A stretch of 64,000 nt of DNA from the NCBI GenBank assembly GCA_022376515.1, contig WTXI01000058.1, forward strand, positions 62,001 to 126,000. Direction: 5' to 3'. The notes beneath the pieces were generated by a model. It made no database searches. It had not been told where the DNA came from and worked only from the letters and a program-made list of their open reading frames with translations. Position 1 is the first letter of the stretch. The number at the start of each line of letters is the position of its first letter. Both the position numbers and the translations under genes were made by a program. Shown here piece after piece: positions 22,401 through 36,300 of the stretch. This DNA comes from Lactifluus volemus (lineage: Eukaryota > Basidiomycota > Agaricomycetes > Russulales > Russulaceae).

Positions 22401-25400
22401 TTATTGTGGAGTGCCGATAAAGGAAGAGATTGGAGATCAAGAAGGGCGGTCGGTTGCGGAAACTTTTCGGGAAGAATGAGGTGTTTGAAGGAGATAGGGA
22501 GGCGAGTCTCGGCGTGTAACCAGCGATCTGCGATGACACTGATATAGTAATTGGGAGGGACGGGTTCGAACATGGGGACTGTGATGGTCACGTTGTGCTC
22601 GTCCTCAGCATAGCGCTGACGAAGGACAAAGGAATCGCTAAAGAGGATCATTTCGCCATCGACGTCTTCGACCATGATAATGAATGTTTCTGCCGTCCCG
22701 TGAATCTTCTCGTCCCAGCGAAAATCTGGGACGATAGACAAATCAATTCGGAGAAGCGAACGGGTGATTGGTTGAACTTGAGCTTGTAATCTAGAAAGAG
22801 GGGTAAGGTGAACTCCCAAAAATAGCAATAAATGGCTCACTGGAGCTTCGGGAAGTTGTGAACTAGGCGGTGAACAAGCCGACCCGCATGTGGAATGCCC
22901 AACAGCTCTCCAATTTCGGGAGGCGTCTTGGCCAACATCAGCATGGCGAATGGATCCGGAACTATACAAAACTTACCAAGTCGAAGTATCTGTACCAGGG
23001 CTAAAACGGTGGAATAAGTACCGAATTGCAACAGTAGCTTAGCGATACTTACGAATGTTTCCCTTCGGCCTTCCGGATGATCTCAGGAGGTACACCCTTG
23101 AATTGCCGTAAAGCCGTCATCGAACTCCACCTGCCGGTGTAAAAGTAAGGACATAGACGGGCGTATAAGAAGCAATTGTGCGAACATTCGTTTCTCAACC
23201 ATCTTGCACATATCAAGGGCTGCTCGTGTGGGAACAGCCCAGCCACGCTTGAGACAGATCTCGTAAATGGCACGGAGAATGCTGATGAAGGACATCAGAA
23301 TACACGCTATGGAAAAGCATAAAGTTTGAAGACCGTACCGCCCTGCCGACTGCTGAACGAAGACCATATCCGCAACAAGTGCAAAGCCTAGTAACAGGTA
23401 AATGAGAAGCAGAGAGACAGCCAATGTGTAGCATTAATTTACCTTCAAGTTTGAGTTGGGAGATGTAGGCCTGCAGCAGAACGTTGATCTTCGCTGCGGG
23501 TTCCTCGACACCCTCCTTGACCGGAATAGGGACACGTTCGAGCAATTTACCAAGCTCCAGTTTCTCCTGTCAGATTGACAATATCATTATCCAGACCGGT
23601 ACCAGCATAACAGAACCAACTACGCACCTCTTGACGCACGGGAATGAGCTTGAACTCGTTCGAGAGGGCAAAGACACGGAACAACTCCAGCTGCGACATG
23701 GTCGGCCGTAGGTGCTGGTTGTATACTGACATCGAGTTGTAGGTAACGTAATAGTGGGACGCGATCCGGCCTAATTCAGTGCTCTGGAAGCGGCCAGATG
23801 CGCGCTCATATTTGATAAGATTACACTTTTCAAGCAACGCAGCCGCAGAGTGAATGATATCGGCGCGCTTTTGCACAAGACCAGGGTCATCTTCCTGGTA
23901 GTCCGCACTGACGCTGTACAGTGCTGGCAACTTGAGCATCCGGATATAGCTAACAAAGCAATACGTCAGTACCTACTCCGAGGAACTCAAACAGAGGACG
24001 TACTAGTACGTATATCCGAGCCATTGCACTGCCTCGTCCCGATTTCGAATCGTGCCCAGGACGATCTCCGCGTTGAGATTATCCGCAAGCTTCGATACAA
24101 ATTGTGACTCGATAGGGAGCTGCTGGTTGATAAGGCTCAAATAGTATTGCAGTTCTGCGTGGTTCGTGATGATTGCACCTTCGCCGTATGTATCGAACTG
24201 CGGCCGCCCTGCGCGGCCGAGCATTTGCAGTACGTCCTGGCTTGATAATTCGACCCAGCGACCCTTCTCGGGGTTGTATATTTGGGTGCCTTTGATGATG
24301 ACCGCGTGTGCCGGTAAGTTCACGCCCCATGCGAGGGTCGCGGTACACACTAGCACTTGAATTGAACCGTCTGCGAAGAGTTCTTCGACGAGCCCACGGT
24401 CCTCGCGGGTCATCCCTGCGTGATGAATCGCGAAACCGAAGGGAATTAAGTCTCGAAGATTACTGTCCTTGACGTTGTTTGCCTCCTCAGTTAAAATTTC
24501 GCGCACGGCTGAGTCGGGCTTGACAAACTGGGTGATTGTCTCTTTCTCGATGGCCATATCGCGAATAAATTTTGCTGTTTTCGCTGTCTCCTTGCGTGAG
24601 TGGACGAATACGAGTGTTTGGTTCTTGCCAGCTTGGTCGAGTACCTTCTCGTAACAGACTTCATTCATAACTTGGTACCGCTTAATCGCCTTTTTCTCCG
24701 TGACGCCGATGAATTGTTGCTGCAGTGGGCAAGGACGATATGAGGCATCAAAGTAGAACAGACCCTTAGATGGGTCAACGCGGAGGAAAGTTGCGACATC
24801 CTCATAGTTTGGTAATGTAGCCGACAAGCCGACGAGACGGACGTAATCTGAGGTTTGCTCCATGCGGCGGATGGTCCGTGCCACAATACTCTCAAGGACT
24901 GGTCCACGTTCATCGTGAAGAAGATGGATTTCATCGATGATGAGCAGGCGAACAAGGTTGGTATACGACGTGTCGGAATTCTTGCGCGTGATAACATCCC
25001 ACTTCTCAGGCGTAGTCACAATAATTTGAGTTTCGGCAATTTGTTGTTTGGTCATTTGCGAGTCGCCAGTAAGCTCGCCGACTTTGATACCGAAAGGTCC
25101 GAGCCGCGAGCTAAAGTTGCCAACCATCTCCTGAACGAGGGCTTTCATGGGGGCAACGTAGACGATTTTAAAGGCATCGAGATCGAAAGTTCCAGTAGAT
25201 TCATCACGCCATTTTCCGAGCTCGTTGAGAATAGTCAGCATGGCCACATTCGTCTGTGAGAATATTATTATAATGTCATCGCACATGGATAGAGACATGC
25301 CTTTCCAGCACCAGTTGGGGCGCAGAGGAGAATGGGTTCGTGAGTTCCAAACGCGATCGGAAAGAGCTTGCTCTGCACGCGATTGAGATTTTTGAGTCCA

Positions 25401-26896
25401 GGAAAACCCTGCTGCGCCCATTCTGGCAAGTCCGTAATTGGCACATGCTCACCCGTCGCAACAGGCTTAGACTTGGGGGCGGGAACATGAATCTCCTCGT
25501 ACCCCTTCTTCGCGCGCTTGAAAGAACCTTGAGGAAGCTTGGTCGTCTTGTTAGACATCAAGTGTCCACCTTGAGCGAAAGCCATGCTCTCCAAATCCAG
25601 GGTCTTCTTCGGCTGTACGACCGATCCAGGAGCAAGCGTTGCAGTCTTGGGTACCTGTGTCCTTTTGGCTTGATCATCGACGTCCATGGCGTCCTTCGCG
25701 TCGGCCTTGGCCTGTCGGTCCCCGGCAAGTTCGCGCAGAATCCAGCCAAGACCTTTCTCGCGCATAGCGACCTCGACATTGACACGTTCGTCCGCATCGC
25801 TACGTGCGAGCTTGGTGCACCACACGACAACGTCCCGGTTTTTGAGGAACTTGGTAATCACGTCGAAGGACTGGTAGTCAAAGAGCTCCATGAGTTGGTT
25901 CTCACAGTCGCGAAGGTTCGACTCGGAGCCAAGAATGGAGAGGACAGCGATGGTTTTGTCGGAAGCCGTTTGGGGGTCGGAATACACCTCTCCGACGAGG
26001 CGTTGAACCCAAAACGCGTCGATAGAATGGGGGGAAACGATGTCCTTGTCTGCTTTGGCCTTTGACGCAGCTTTAGATGAAGACGCACCGCCAAAGACCA
26101 ACGCTTCTTCTCCCTCGTCCTCACCGTCGGCTACAGCAGCCTCCCCGTCCTTTTCACCGTCACCGCCTTCCTCGTCATCGTCCGACTCGTCTCTGATCTC
26201 GTAGCCCTCCTCCTCTTCACTTTCCTGCTCTTCTTCGTCGAACACGACGGCTACACCGACCTCATCGTCGATCTCGGCATCCTTGCGTTCCATGTCCGGG
26301 TCGGCCATGGCTTCATCCTCGGCACCGTAGTCGGTAATTTTCTTGGACAGACTGATGAGTTGAGAGAAGGTCTCGCCCGTGACGGAGCCTAGAACTTCCT
26401 CGACTTCCTTTTTTTTGTCAAAGTCCTTCATGTTTTCGCTTTTCAACGTCTCGAGCACGGTGTCGGCGGCACTGCGCACGACATCATGAGCTTGGTCGCC
26501 AAGAGCAAGGTGAACGGTTGAAAGGATAAGCTCGTAGACCTCGCGTGTTTCCGCGGTACGGGGACGATATGTGAGACCTTCAACGTCTTGAGTGGCCTCG
26601 AGGATGTCGGCATAGCCGAATCCAGCGGCTTCCTGCCTCCTCTTGGCGGCGCGTTCGGAGGGGTCTTGTTTTTCAGAGGCCTTTTTTTTCTTCTTGTCAA
26701 GGTCTTTTGGGACTGCGCGCTGAACGCGTGAGCCCATCTCGCGTGGGTCGATACGTCCAGCGAGGGAGGTAGGAGCACCATCAGGTTCTTTGTCTCGGCG
26801 AGGTAATGCGGAACGATCTGCGGTCAAAACAAGGGAAGAGATGGCCCCATAGTTGTAGCCTGATAAATCAGGTTTTCCGGGGGGACGACCCGACAT
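19465..26896 (-). CDS. BRR2: Pre-mRNA-splicing helicase BRR2 (U5 snRNP 200 kDa)
   Basis: The Ski2-like helicase that unwinds U4/U6 during spliceosome activation. The start was taken as the ATG of [20 protein letters not shown] (26896); an upstream in-frame ATG lies at 26962. An acidic N-terminal region and PWI-like segment precede cassette 1: Walker A APTGAGK/TN (split by a GC-AG intron at 25254-25300), [19 protein letters not shown] and [13 protein letters not shown] winged helix and first Sec63 unit follow. Cassette 2 has [15 protein letters not shown] in place of DEVH/DEAH, CGVSLAN in place of [18 protein letters not shown], and a second Sec63 unit ([19 protein letters not shown]). The tail is acidic. 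About a dozen or more short introns are present. Two one-base frameshifts interrupt otherwise conserved cassette-2 sequence near 21405 and 21529. In an essential gene these suggest sequence error. Confidence 0.97.
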
Positions 26897-27371
26897 TCCG
26901 AAAGCAGAAGTAGGTATCTCGTCGTCGTCGTCGACGGTGAGGAAAGTATGCAGTGGACCCACTTTCTCGCCTTCCTGTCGGAGCTAGAATGTATTTCCAT
27001 ATATATCACAAGTTGACTCGCTTGTCAGTCACGTGATCTTTAGCCCTCAACTCATTTCATTACCCCGTCTGAACCCCAATTGAAACGCTTTAGAGGACAT
27101 CCGAAGTAATCTGTGCTGTATCAGCGTGCCAAGGTGACTGCCCCGTATGGAGAACAAAACCTCATTTATCTTATTAAAAGTCTCAGCCGTGGCTTTCGTT
27201 GATGTCTCCGCGACATAGAGTTTTTGGGGTTCGCTAGCAAGCAACAGATCTAATATCCAGCTGACGATCTTTCCAAGTATATACGGACACGTGTCTTTAC
27301 GAATAGTCCAGAAGAAACGCTACGTCATTTGTCCAACGTTCCAACACAGGCTCTGAGCGCAAACATCGACA
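26897..27371. other. Intergenic region with a small unexplained frame
   Basis: Contains the BRR2 5' leader, including the GTC-rich stretch near 26920-26935 that encodes Asp if the upstream ATG is used. A 65-residue minus-strand frame at 27047-27244 has no recognised domain. It may be chance or an alternative last exon of the upstream GTPase-VWA gene. Confidence 0.4.
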
Positions 27372-30300
27372 TCACAGGGCTCGGAATGTGAATAGCGAAC
27401 CGCGAGGCTTTCTCAGTGACTCGGCGAGCCCTAAAAATGTCTCTTCCAAGCGGACCTAAGAGTACCCGGCATCAAAATTTCCCACTGGCATAAGGTAGAA
27501 AGAGTGCAACTCACCGTATCAAGTGCCTCAGTGTAAGAGGAGGGGATGTTGGCAGTAGCAGGAAGCAGTGGATCCTGCGGTGCATTGTTTTGTACTTCTA
27601 GCGCGATATCCGCCATCCTACGCAGCGAGGTTGAATTGGCGTCCTGCCCGAAAGAGACGGCGTGCAAAGAAAGTGGCCTCCTATCCATCAAATCGTTAGC
27701 AGCCTTCAGAAGGCATCAAAAAAATTCTACAAACCCTTGGCGGACGGCGCTACGACAGAGGTCGTATATTGGTTCATCGTGGACGTAGTCCTCGCCGTCG
27801 GACAAGAAAATCACGACAGGGGTTCTGCGGAGAATGTTAGCGTATCATCTAAAGCGTATAAAACGTTTTGTGCGGCACCTTTCAGTGCTCCAGTGCGAAT
27901 CTATAATGTGGTGAACGCTTTCGAGCGCGCGAGTAAAATCCGTACCGCCGTCGGCCTCGTATCGCAAGGCTGCGGTCAACAACTCGTCGGGAGAGCTTGC
28001 GAAATCGCTTTCGAGAGACGTCGAGGGTTCGTGATTGAAAAAGATCAGGCTGTATGAATCTCTTCTAACCCCGACGGTTTGTGGATTTCTATCGATTGCG
28101 GCCTGCCGAGCTAGCCAGAAACTGTAAAGAGCAGAGAAGACGACCCCCAGCCTATCGTTTGCGGTGGGCGTGATTCGGTCGATTCCAGCTGAGTTTGGAC
28201 GCGGCTGATTGTCCTGCTGGCACATTGATCCAGACCTGCATCCATCCCAATTCTTGGTAAAGAGATACAGGAAAATGCAGTAGAACGAACCGATCAATCA
28301 CGAAGATCCTATGGAAACATGAGCATGTCAGTCGGTGGCTATTATAAGATAAACGACTCACACGTGGAAGGCTTGTTGCATAACTATGGGATTTTTACAC
28401 GCGAAGTGATGGCCATCATTGGACACATATCCAAGACCGGCAGGCGCGTTTGCGACGTCCATTGGTGGGTGAAATAGTGCCAGCGTGCAGCGTGATGGCT
28501 GTGCGTTGGCACCGCCAACTTCCACGGTATGTTCAGGGCCTTGAAAGGAAGGTTCAAAACGGCTGCAGGGTATACATCGGAGTACCGTTACCTCGACACA
28601 TAGCATCGCTATAGTGGCAACATTAGCGCAACCGTAGCCAAGTATATATATGGTGAGCATACCACTTCGCAAAGTTTGCTTGTTCTTCACGAGAATACGG
28701 ATCTACGGAGACACTTCCATTGAATACGAATAGGACTGACTCGCTGTCCCCGTTACCTTTGAAACCTAACAATCTCATGGGCGACATCAGCTAATGCGTT
28801 CAAAGGACGAGCGTACCCATCCGGCGCCAATGAAGGCCATGCGTAATCCAATCCTTCGCTTGGTCAGGATTCGGAACCATTCTGTCGTTAACATGCTGTG
28901 CTTCTGGATTATCGCAGGGATCGCCGCGGCAATAGTCAATGTGCACATGTCTCCCCATGGACTTGCACACTAGATTGCACAGCATAGGAGCGCCATCATC
29001 GTTCGACGAGAACTTTCGCCCTTCCAACTCAACGCTAGTCCCATCTGGCCCATCGATGGCCCACCTCGTGCGGGACATAGACCCGTGACGCGTTTCGTGC
29101 TCCTGTTGAGGATGCCCTAAAATGAAGTCAGCAAGATTCCAAGGCACAAGGGGGCCTTGACTAAACCCAAAGGAAGTGTGCACAGATAACCACAAGTTTC
29201 ACATCTAGAACACATAAATACCCGGCATAGATTAGAATGAGTCTTGCCAACGTACCTGCTCTCACAGAAGTGGAATGGCTGCTTTTCGTGGCTATGGATG
29301 TGAGGTCCTGAGTGCGCGACTTCCCCGGGCTCGATTATCTTGACGCATCGGAGGCGCTTCGCAGCTGAGGCGATGTACCTTAGGAGACTAACACATAGCA
29401 TCGGAAAACCCACCTTGTGTATACTGGACATAGGGTAAGTACGTTGATGGCTCGTCTTGATAAAGAGAAGCCCACCTTCGTGTATTGGAATGTTTCATGC
29501 CTACCGGTAAACGTAGCCTCGATTGATTGAGGAGTCGTGTCAATTTGACATATACCCGGGGAGGCACATAAGGCACTGCAAGAGTGTTCTTGTCTAGGCA
29601 AGAAATTCAACATCATCGTAATAAGAGGGTAACGGTAAGTTAGACACACCCGCAAAGGTGATTTTGACCAGGTTCCAAGCCATGTAGATGGTCACCACTG
29701 CAGAGTCGCTTGCATAGTTCACAAGAAATAGGGCAAAGCCTGAGTTCACATGAATGTACCCCGTGCTCTTCATATCTAAGAGATGCCTTGTCATATACCA
29801 GTATCGTCGTTTGAGCCATGGCAGTACTCACATTGGAACGCGACATGTCCCAGAGCAAGTAAACATTTGTCCGTTTGGCAGCCTCAAGTCAATCAGATCG
29901 CACGGCTTAAAACGACACTTGAGTTCACGTTCGTCAAAACCATTTTGAAAATCGCAGACATACTTGACCGCACATATGGACCGGAGCGGAGCATATGTGT
30001 TCATCTTCATCTTCATGCCCGATTGGCTAACGAAGAACAAATGGTTAAAGCGCATTCACGACATGAATATCGCACCCAGGAATGAAGAGGATTACCTTGA
30101 TGCACTCGCCCGCACATCCTTGTTTTCCGGAGAATGCACAACGCTCTCCGCATAGATGAGCGTCCACGCGGCATCTAGCGCGTAGAGAACAAGGATACCA
30201 TACGTTATCGACAAAGCGCGCTCTGTGGCAACTCTAAAACCTACACGTGATTTCCAGAATGGCCCGCCCTGTCAGCAAGATTTTAGTTGAGTCAAGAGAC

Positions 30301-33300
30301 AAAATGCGCAGGCAAGAGTAGACTGCACCGACATTTGACCACAAGGACTTGCAGAAAGCATGTCTCGTTCGCAGAAGGTGCAGTTGTGGATACATTCGTG
30401 ATCCGTCAGGCAGTCGTGGTTGCCGTCATGCAGGCGGCTTTGTACACAGAACAGGTTGCACGTACCACACCGCGACCTACAAAGTTGGACACTGGCCCGT
30501 AGCTCTATTACAGCACTGTCAAACGTTCGGCGTAGCTCTTCCAAGCATGCGTGGCCTGCCTGGAATCGTTCGATATTCGATTTCAGCCATTTTTCGACAT
30601 GGGCCGCACGCAGGTCCACGAGACGTGTCAGGTGTTGCACGAGGCCAGAAGCCCACTCCGAATCATCGACATGTTGCCTGGAATGTATCTGATCCCAGGA
30701 CTCGCGCAAAACTCCGAGTCGATGTTCTCGATCCACAACTTGAACATCTGACCCTGTGAGCAAAAACGTCGCCTCCGTATCTTCCGCTTCGATTACAAGG
30801 TCCGTATCAAAGTTCTAAGGCCTTCAGTCTATAATAATACCAGGCTACCTCGGTTTTCTGCCTACCTTCAGCGGCTCGAGGTCGGGGCTGACCTCAGAAA
30901 ATCCAGTCTCCAACGCATTTGGCAAGAATGCAAGAAGGCGACTGGCCCGATGCGTTGCCATAGTTTCTAATGAGCGAATAATTCATGAGAGAATACGTTT
31001 AAAAGATGAATGCCATAGGCTTACGTGACATGGCTCCCCAGTCATTCGCCTGTCGGGCAATTGATCGATGAATACGGGAAAACAGTCGGAAAGAGCGAAC
31101 AGACCTTCAACTTGGCCATTAACGTTTTTAACGTGTGCAAGAATTCGCCAGCGGTATGATGTGAAACCGGCTGTTGGTCAAGCCTCCGTTTAACAGATGT
31201 AAAAAGCTTGTAGAACTCTTTCGATTCGATCACTGGCCATGGGATAATCTGCAACTTCCCCGAATGAAGGCGAGTGATGAAATTAGCATCCTGCTCGTCC
31301 TGGACTATCTTCTGGAACTTGAGCGAAAATCTAAACGTCATTAGTGGAGGGGGACTGCACACGGTGAAAAGCTTACTCTCTCGTAATCTCAGCTTTGTCC
31401 GAGTCGATGACATCCTAAGGGAATATAGCAGATTACCTGAGCTGTGAGGCGAGGCTAACACACCTTTATTATGACTACAAGCGTGGACTGGAACAGTGAA
31501 GGATTGGACTTTGGATCCAAAACAGAAGAGCTTGACTGGAAGGACTGAAAGAGGCCTGTGATATCTCTGCTCAGAGCGAAGTTGTTCCGGAATAGTACCT
31601 GCACGCGTAACAACGTATTTAGACAGGGTTACACCTCCGAGAAAGGAATCTGCTCACGAGATTTGAAATAGCGGTATTAAAGAGAACAAGGAGTGTATCC
31701 TCCTGAGCAGAACGCTCAAGACTGTGTACACCTATCGTTGGCAGAAACTAATATTGCATCTGCCAGTGAAGAACCAGTGGAATTTAACTCACCCTCGAAA
31801 TCTAGGGCTACTATTAGAGCGTCATCAGTGGGAGAAACAGACATCCAGACGCCCTCTACGTGTGCTGAGTTTTCTAATCTCGAATTATAAATCAATCACG
31901 GACCTGTGGTTCGCATGGCACTCCCTGCAAAAGAAGTGTCTACAAGATGGTTGAGTGTAAAGCTTTTTCCAACCGATTGCTCTCCCATCGACGAAACAAC
32001 TTTCACAGGCTGAAAATATCAACAAAAAATCAGTCAGAGATGTTCCGGAGGATAACGAAAGGGCTTTACTTTCGATGCCCAGTAAGACTGGAAAATGGAC
32101 TCATACCATCCGAGCGACAAGCTGTCTACGATTCTGTTCACTTCAGCCCCAAGCAACGATTTCTCCAGTTGCGCTGACACGACGCCATCCTTGAGAGGAA
32201 CAAATCTATTCTCTTGAGTGACCGCAATGTGAATAGGGATGAGACATAGCAAGTCTGCAAGCCATTCCCCGGCTCTGAAACGGGAAACTGGCCAATCTGG
32301 GCTGGACAGGAATTGCTGCGCGAATGAAGAGAAGGTACGTGCAGACACAGAGATGCTACTGAGTTCATCGCCAGTTGGTTTTCGTGAAGCCTTCTCGAAT
32401 GTATGTATGAGATCGGAGAAGTGAGCAGAATAGGGCCGCCTATGGTCATCAGTAACAAATATCAAGGTCTTCTTTCGCCGATCGCTAGACGATGTGATTG
32501 TACGGCGCTTGACGGCTGGTACAACAGGGAAGCGTGTCCAGACATCAGCGTGACAATCAATAAGACAGTTGTGCACTGTTTGTTTGCTGTGACTGGACGT
32601 CGCTTTGGACCGTCGTTCCTGGAAAGTAAACTCCGTCGCTTTACGGGTGATATCGAGGACGACAGATCGACAAGATCGGGAATCAAGATCAAGACCAACA
32701 AGGTGGACGTTGTTTCGATTGACGATTGACGTGAGAAGTGCAGAGTCGAGGTCAACATGGAAATCGGGGAGCTCGATAGGTATTCCATCGGTGGATGCAA
32801 ATGTAGACCAGTGATATGCCATCATGGTGCTCAAGTCATCTTGTCCTTGAATAACCAACAGACACGACCCATCTGGGGAAGAGTAAACTGCGCGCGGTAC
32901 CTGAGGGAGTTGTAGAGAGGCGGGTCTAAAATGTGAATATTAGCATAACAGGAGTGGAGCCAGAAAGGGTCGCAAGTACTTGGGCTGCATGGTAATTAAA
33001 GAAAATATCCTTGCTTGAGCACTCGAGTCCACGAATAATATTTCTTCACTTCCATGAACGAAGCATGCATGTATAACGAATACTCCCTTATTATAGAATG
33101 GACGGAGGTCGATTGCAGTCCCACGCCCGCGTAACGTTTCAAGGCTTTCGTCACACACGAAAATATGGAGTTGCATCTGATGGAAAATCAGTCGGGGTCA
33201 GGTGAATTACCTTGGCACGCGCAAGTACATACCGTGGCAGATGCATATACAGCTAATATACGCTTCGATTCGTCAAAGGCAAAAAGGCAGGTTTGACCGA

Positions 33301-36300
33301 TTTTTTCCTTGTGGAAGAACTTGGCGTGAGATCGAGATTGTATGGCGCTATCTATGCGGCTTAGTCGCTCGAGGAAAACCATGACGTTCCCCTGAAAATC
33401 GACAAGACCCAGGAGAATTCGATCCCCTCCCAGAAGATGAGCGTACCTGAGTAGTGACTTTAAGTGCTTGAATCTAACAGATAGCCGATAGCTCACTTTA
33501 CGACGGCCTCAGAGGAAACGCGGAATGATTGAGAAACTCGGTAATTCACAACAGGTGTCGGAATATAAGACGGATTGAGCTGCAGATTGTGCCTTTGGTC
33601 GGCGAGAAGGCTCAAGCAGTACACATGGTATTCAATCTCTTGATTTTGCAGGACTTCTCGACGGCCGGCGATAAAATATGAATCTAGTCGAGATAAGACA
33701 CTCACAGCTGAACTGGGTAGCCTAACAAACCTGGGATATAGTAACCCCCCTTCTTCTTTTTGAAATCGTCGATAAAAACCGTCGTGCCCCTGAGATGGTC
33801 ATTTAAGTTATCGGCCTAACACAAAGAAATAGGACACACGATTTAGAACGTTCTCTAGACAGATCCTCGATTTGATGCACGAAAGAAGACCGGAGAGAAC
33901 TCAGCTCTCTATTCTCCTCATTCTTGAACTCGCTTTGCGTTTGCCTGTTGCATTCTTCTTTCTGTATTGACAGAATCTTCTGATGGATCACGGATTCTAG
34001 TGATCCAATCCGTTCAGCGAGACAAGAATATGCAATTCCCTCAGCCTCGGCAGTAGCTTCACGCAAGCAGCTGTGAGAAGGGGCCAGGAAATCTGACAGG
34101 AATCGCGAGTCAGAGACCTGCGAGGTTGCATAGTTGTGGGCTTCTCTCCACAAACACTCCTCCTCCTTTAAAGATTTGGAACCTCGTGGTAAGGACTGAG
34201 TAATCACTGAAAACGAAAACCATCCTTTGTCTCCCTTTCCAATGTCCTTGAGAAGTTTCAGAATGGTCTGCTTGTCCCGGTTACCTAACAGAGCTCCTGC
34301 TAGAGACTCAACCTGACTAGAACTCAAACCATTGATCTTTTCCAAAAGATAGTGTAGCATAAGAATTTTCTCCTTTTTTAACTGGAATTCAGGGGCCCCA
34401 ATCCCCTTTTCGAGATTAGCTGCGTCCATGATGCGTCGAGACTCTCGATGTGTCTTCGGATAAAGGCGGAAGATTGCACGAAGAGGATCTAAATGCCACG
34501 TCAGGATGAAGGCCCGAGGGAGGATGGAGAATCCTACTTGTCGCCTTGTCGACATCAACATTGCGGCTGGTGTCCTGGGCGGAACCTGATTCCGATAAAA
34601 ACCGCTCGCGATGAAGCGATCTGCTATTGGTTACAAAGGCGACGAATAAATGCTCCTGACGAGAGGTAATTGAGGGCGGAAAGTGCTCACGGAAATGTCT
34701 TTAGCACATCGTTGACCACATATTTACGCAATTCTTGTTTGATGCCCTCAGATTCTTGTTCAAGTTTCACATGTAGTTCTGCTTGCCGCTCGGTGAGGGC
34801 CTTCTGAAAGCGTTGCTGTATCTCATTTCTTTCGCGCTGCCAAGCATCGTACACTTTCGAAAACCGAGTCCTGAGAGCCAAACACATGAGATCATCTAAA
34901 GATCCGTCGTCGAGGGACTCGGAGAGACACCACACAACGTCTTCTTCACTGAAAAGAAATTTCGTCGAGACCAGCTCGGAGATTGTTCATCAAAGTAGAC
35001 GCGCTTACCAAAACAAGCGAACTTGTGAGTCACTCTGGTGATCGAGCGCAAACGGGTCGACTCGTGTCTCTGCTGGCTTAAATTCAGCTGTCATAAAGCC
35101 TTGAACCATCTCCCCGTGAAGTAGCCTCGGAGATAGGGTCTTTGGGTCGAGGGATACCCTTGGCGGTGACGATGGATTAACAAGACGTTGAGAGTTCAAG
35201 TTCACCTTGGAACAAAAGGGTTGGATCAATGGCGATATAACGGGTCAGGAATATATATACCTTGAACCCTGGTCTCGCAACAACGCTCTCTTCTTGATCG
35301 TTGGTCTTTGCTACCTCGAAATAATAAAGACGATCCTCGTCCTCGTCCTCCGAATGACTGGATACGTCATCGTCGTCATTGTCGCCATTCCACACAAGTG
35401 CCTTCGAATGCTCTGCCGAGAGAAGACAGACCAGTTGATCGCATAATTTGGTGAGGTATCTACTCGCATTGTCAATATCGTAAACGATACCATGGAAATA
35501 CTGGCCTGTACCGCATGAATGTAACCCTATTCCTTTGGACAGTCGAGATTGTTTGGTCGTTCCATGTCGTATCCTCGGGCCAATACAGAACATAGGCTTG
35601 TTCCTCGGCGGGGGATGCAAAGGAACGCACAGCGTATAATCCCGATCTGAGAATAGCCTCTGCACTCGTCGCCGTGTAGTAGTTGTGTGGCATGAGCAAT
35701 TTCCGTGCCCTTCGTACAAGAAATCAGCTTACTCATGCACAAAGAAACAGATCTCACATGTTGTCATCCACGGCCTGAATCTCACGGAGAAACCTTACGA
35801 TCTCCTCTTTCGATCCATAGATGCCAATCGGCTTGAGCAAAGAGTTGTCCAATAACCTGAAGTTAACCTTTGTGATAGAGGAATAGGCCCCTGGAGACAG
35901 AGAGTTGATGAATCCCTGCAGAGATTCCTGGGCGATGACGATCTTATCAACTAGAATTGATTGTGTAAGACGACGAAACCTGATGAGATTTATAAAAGCA
36001 ATTACCAAGGCCACTGCTTCCTTGTTCCGTAATCAAATCAAGAAGGCGAAACATCCCTTTGATGGGGCAGGTCGAGTCTTCAAGCGTCGGGGCTGGTTGT
36101 AGTTGGTCCCCCTTTTTATCCATGGAGGTTCGAAGTGATGCTGGGACTAGATCTCCTGGTGAATATTTCATGACCATAGAGCACCATATACGTTCCTTAC
36201 CATCCACCGAATCTAGGGCCACAGGAGGGAAAGTCGGGGTTGATTCCAAACCCTCCTGTGGTCCCAGAAGAGGTTCATGATCTGAGTGTCCAGAGAAATA

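Noticed and set aside
24855..26065. Plus-strand frames of 134 and 241 codons opposite BRR2
   Set aside because: Antisense to conserved BRR2 coding sequence, with no domain and no independent support.
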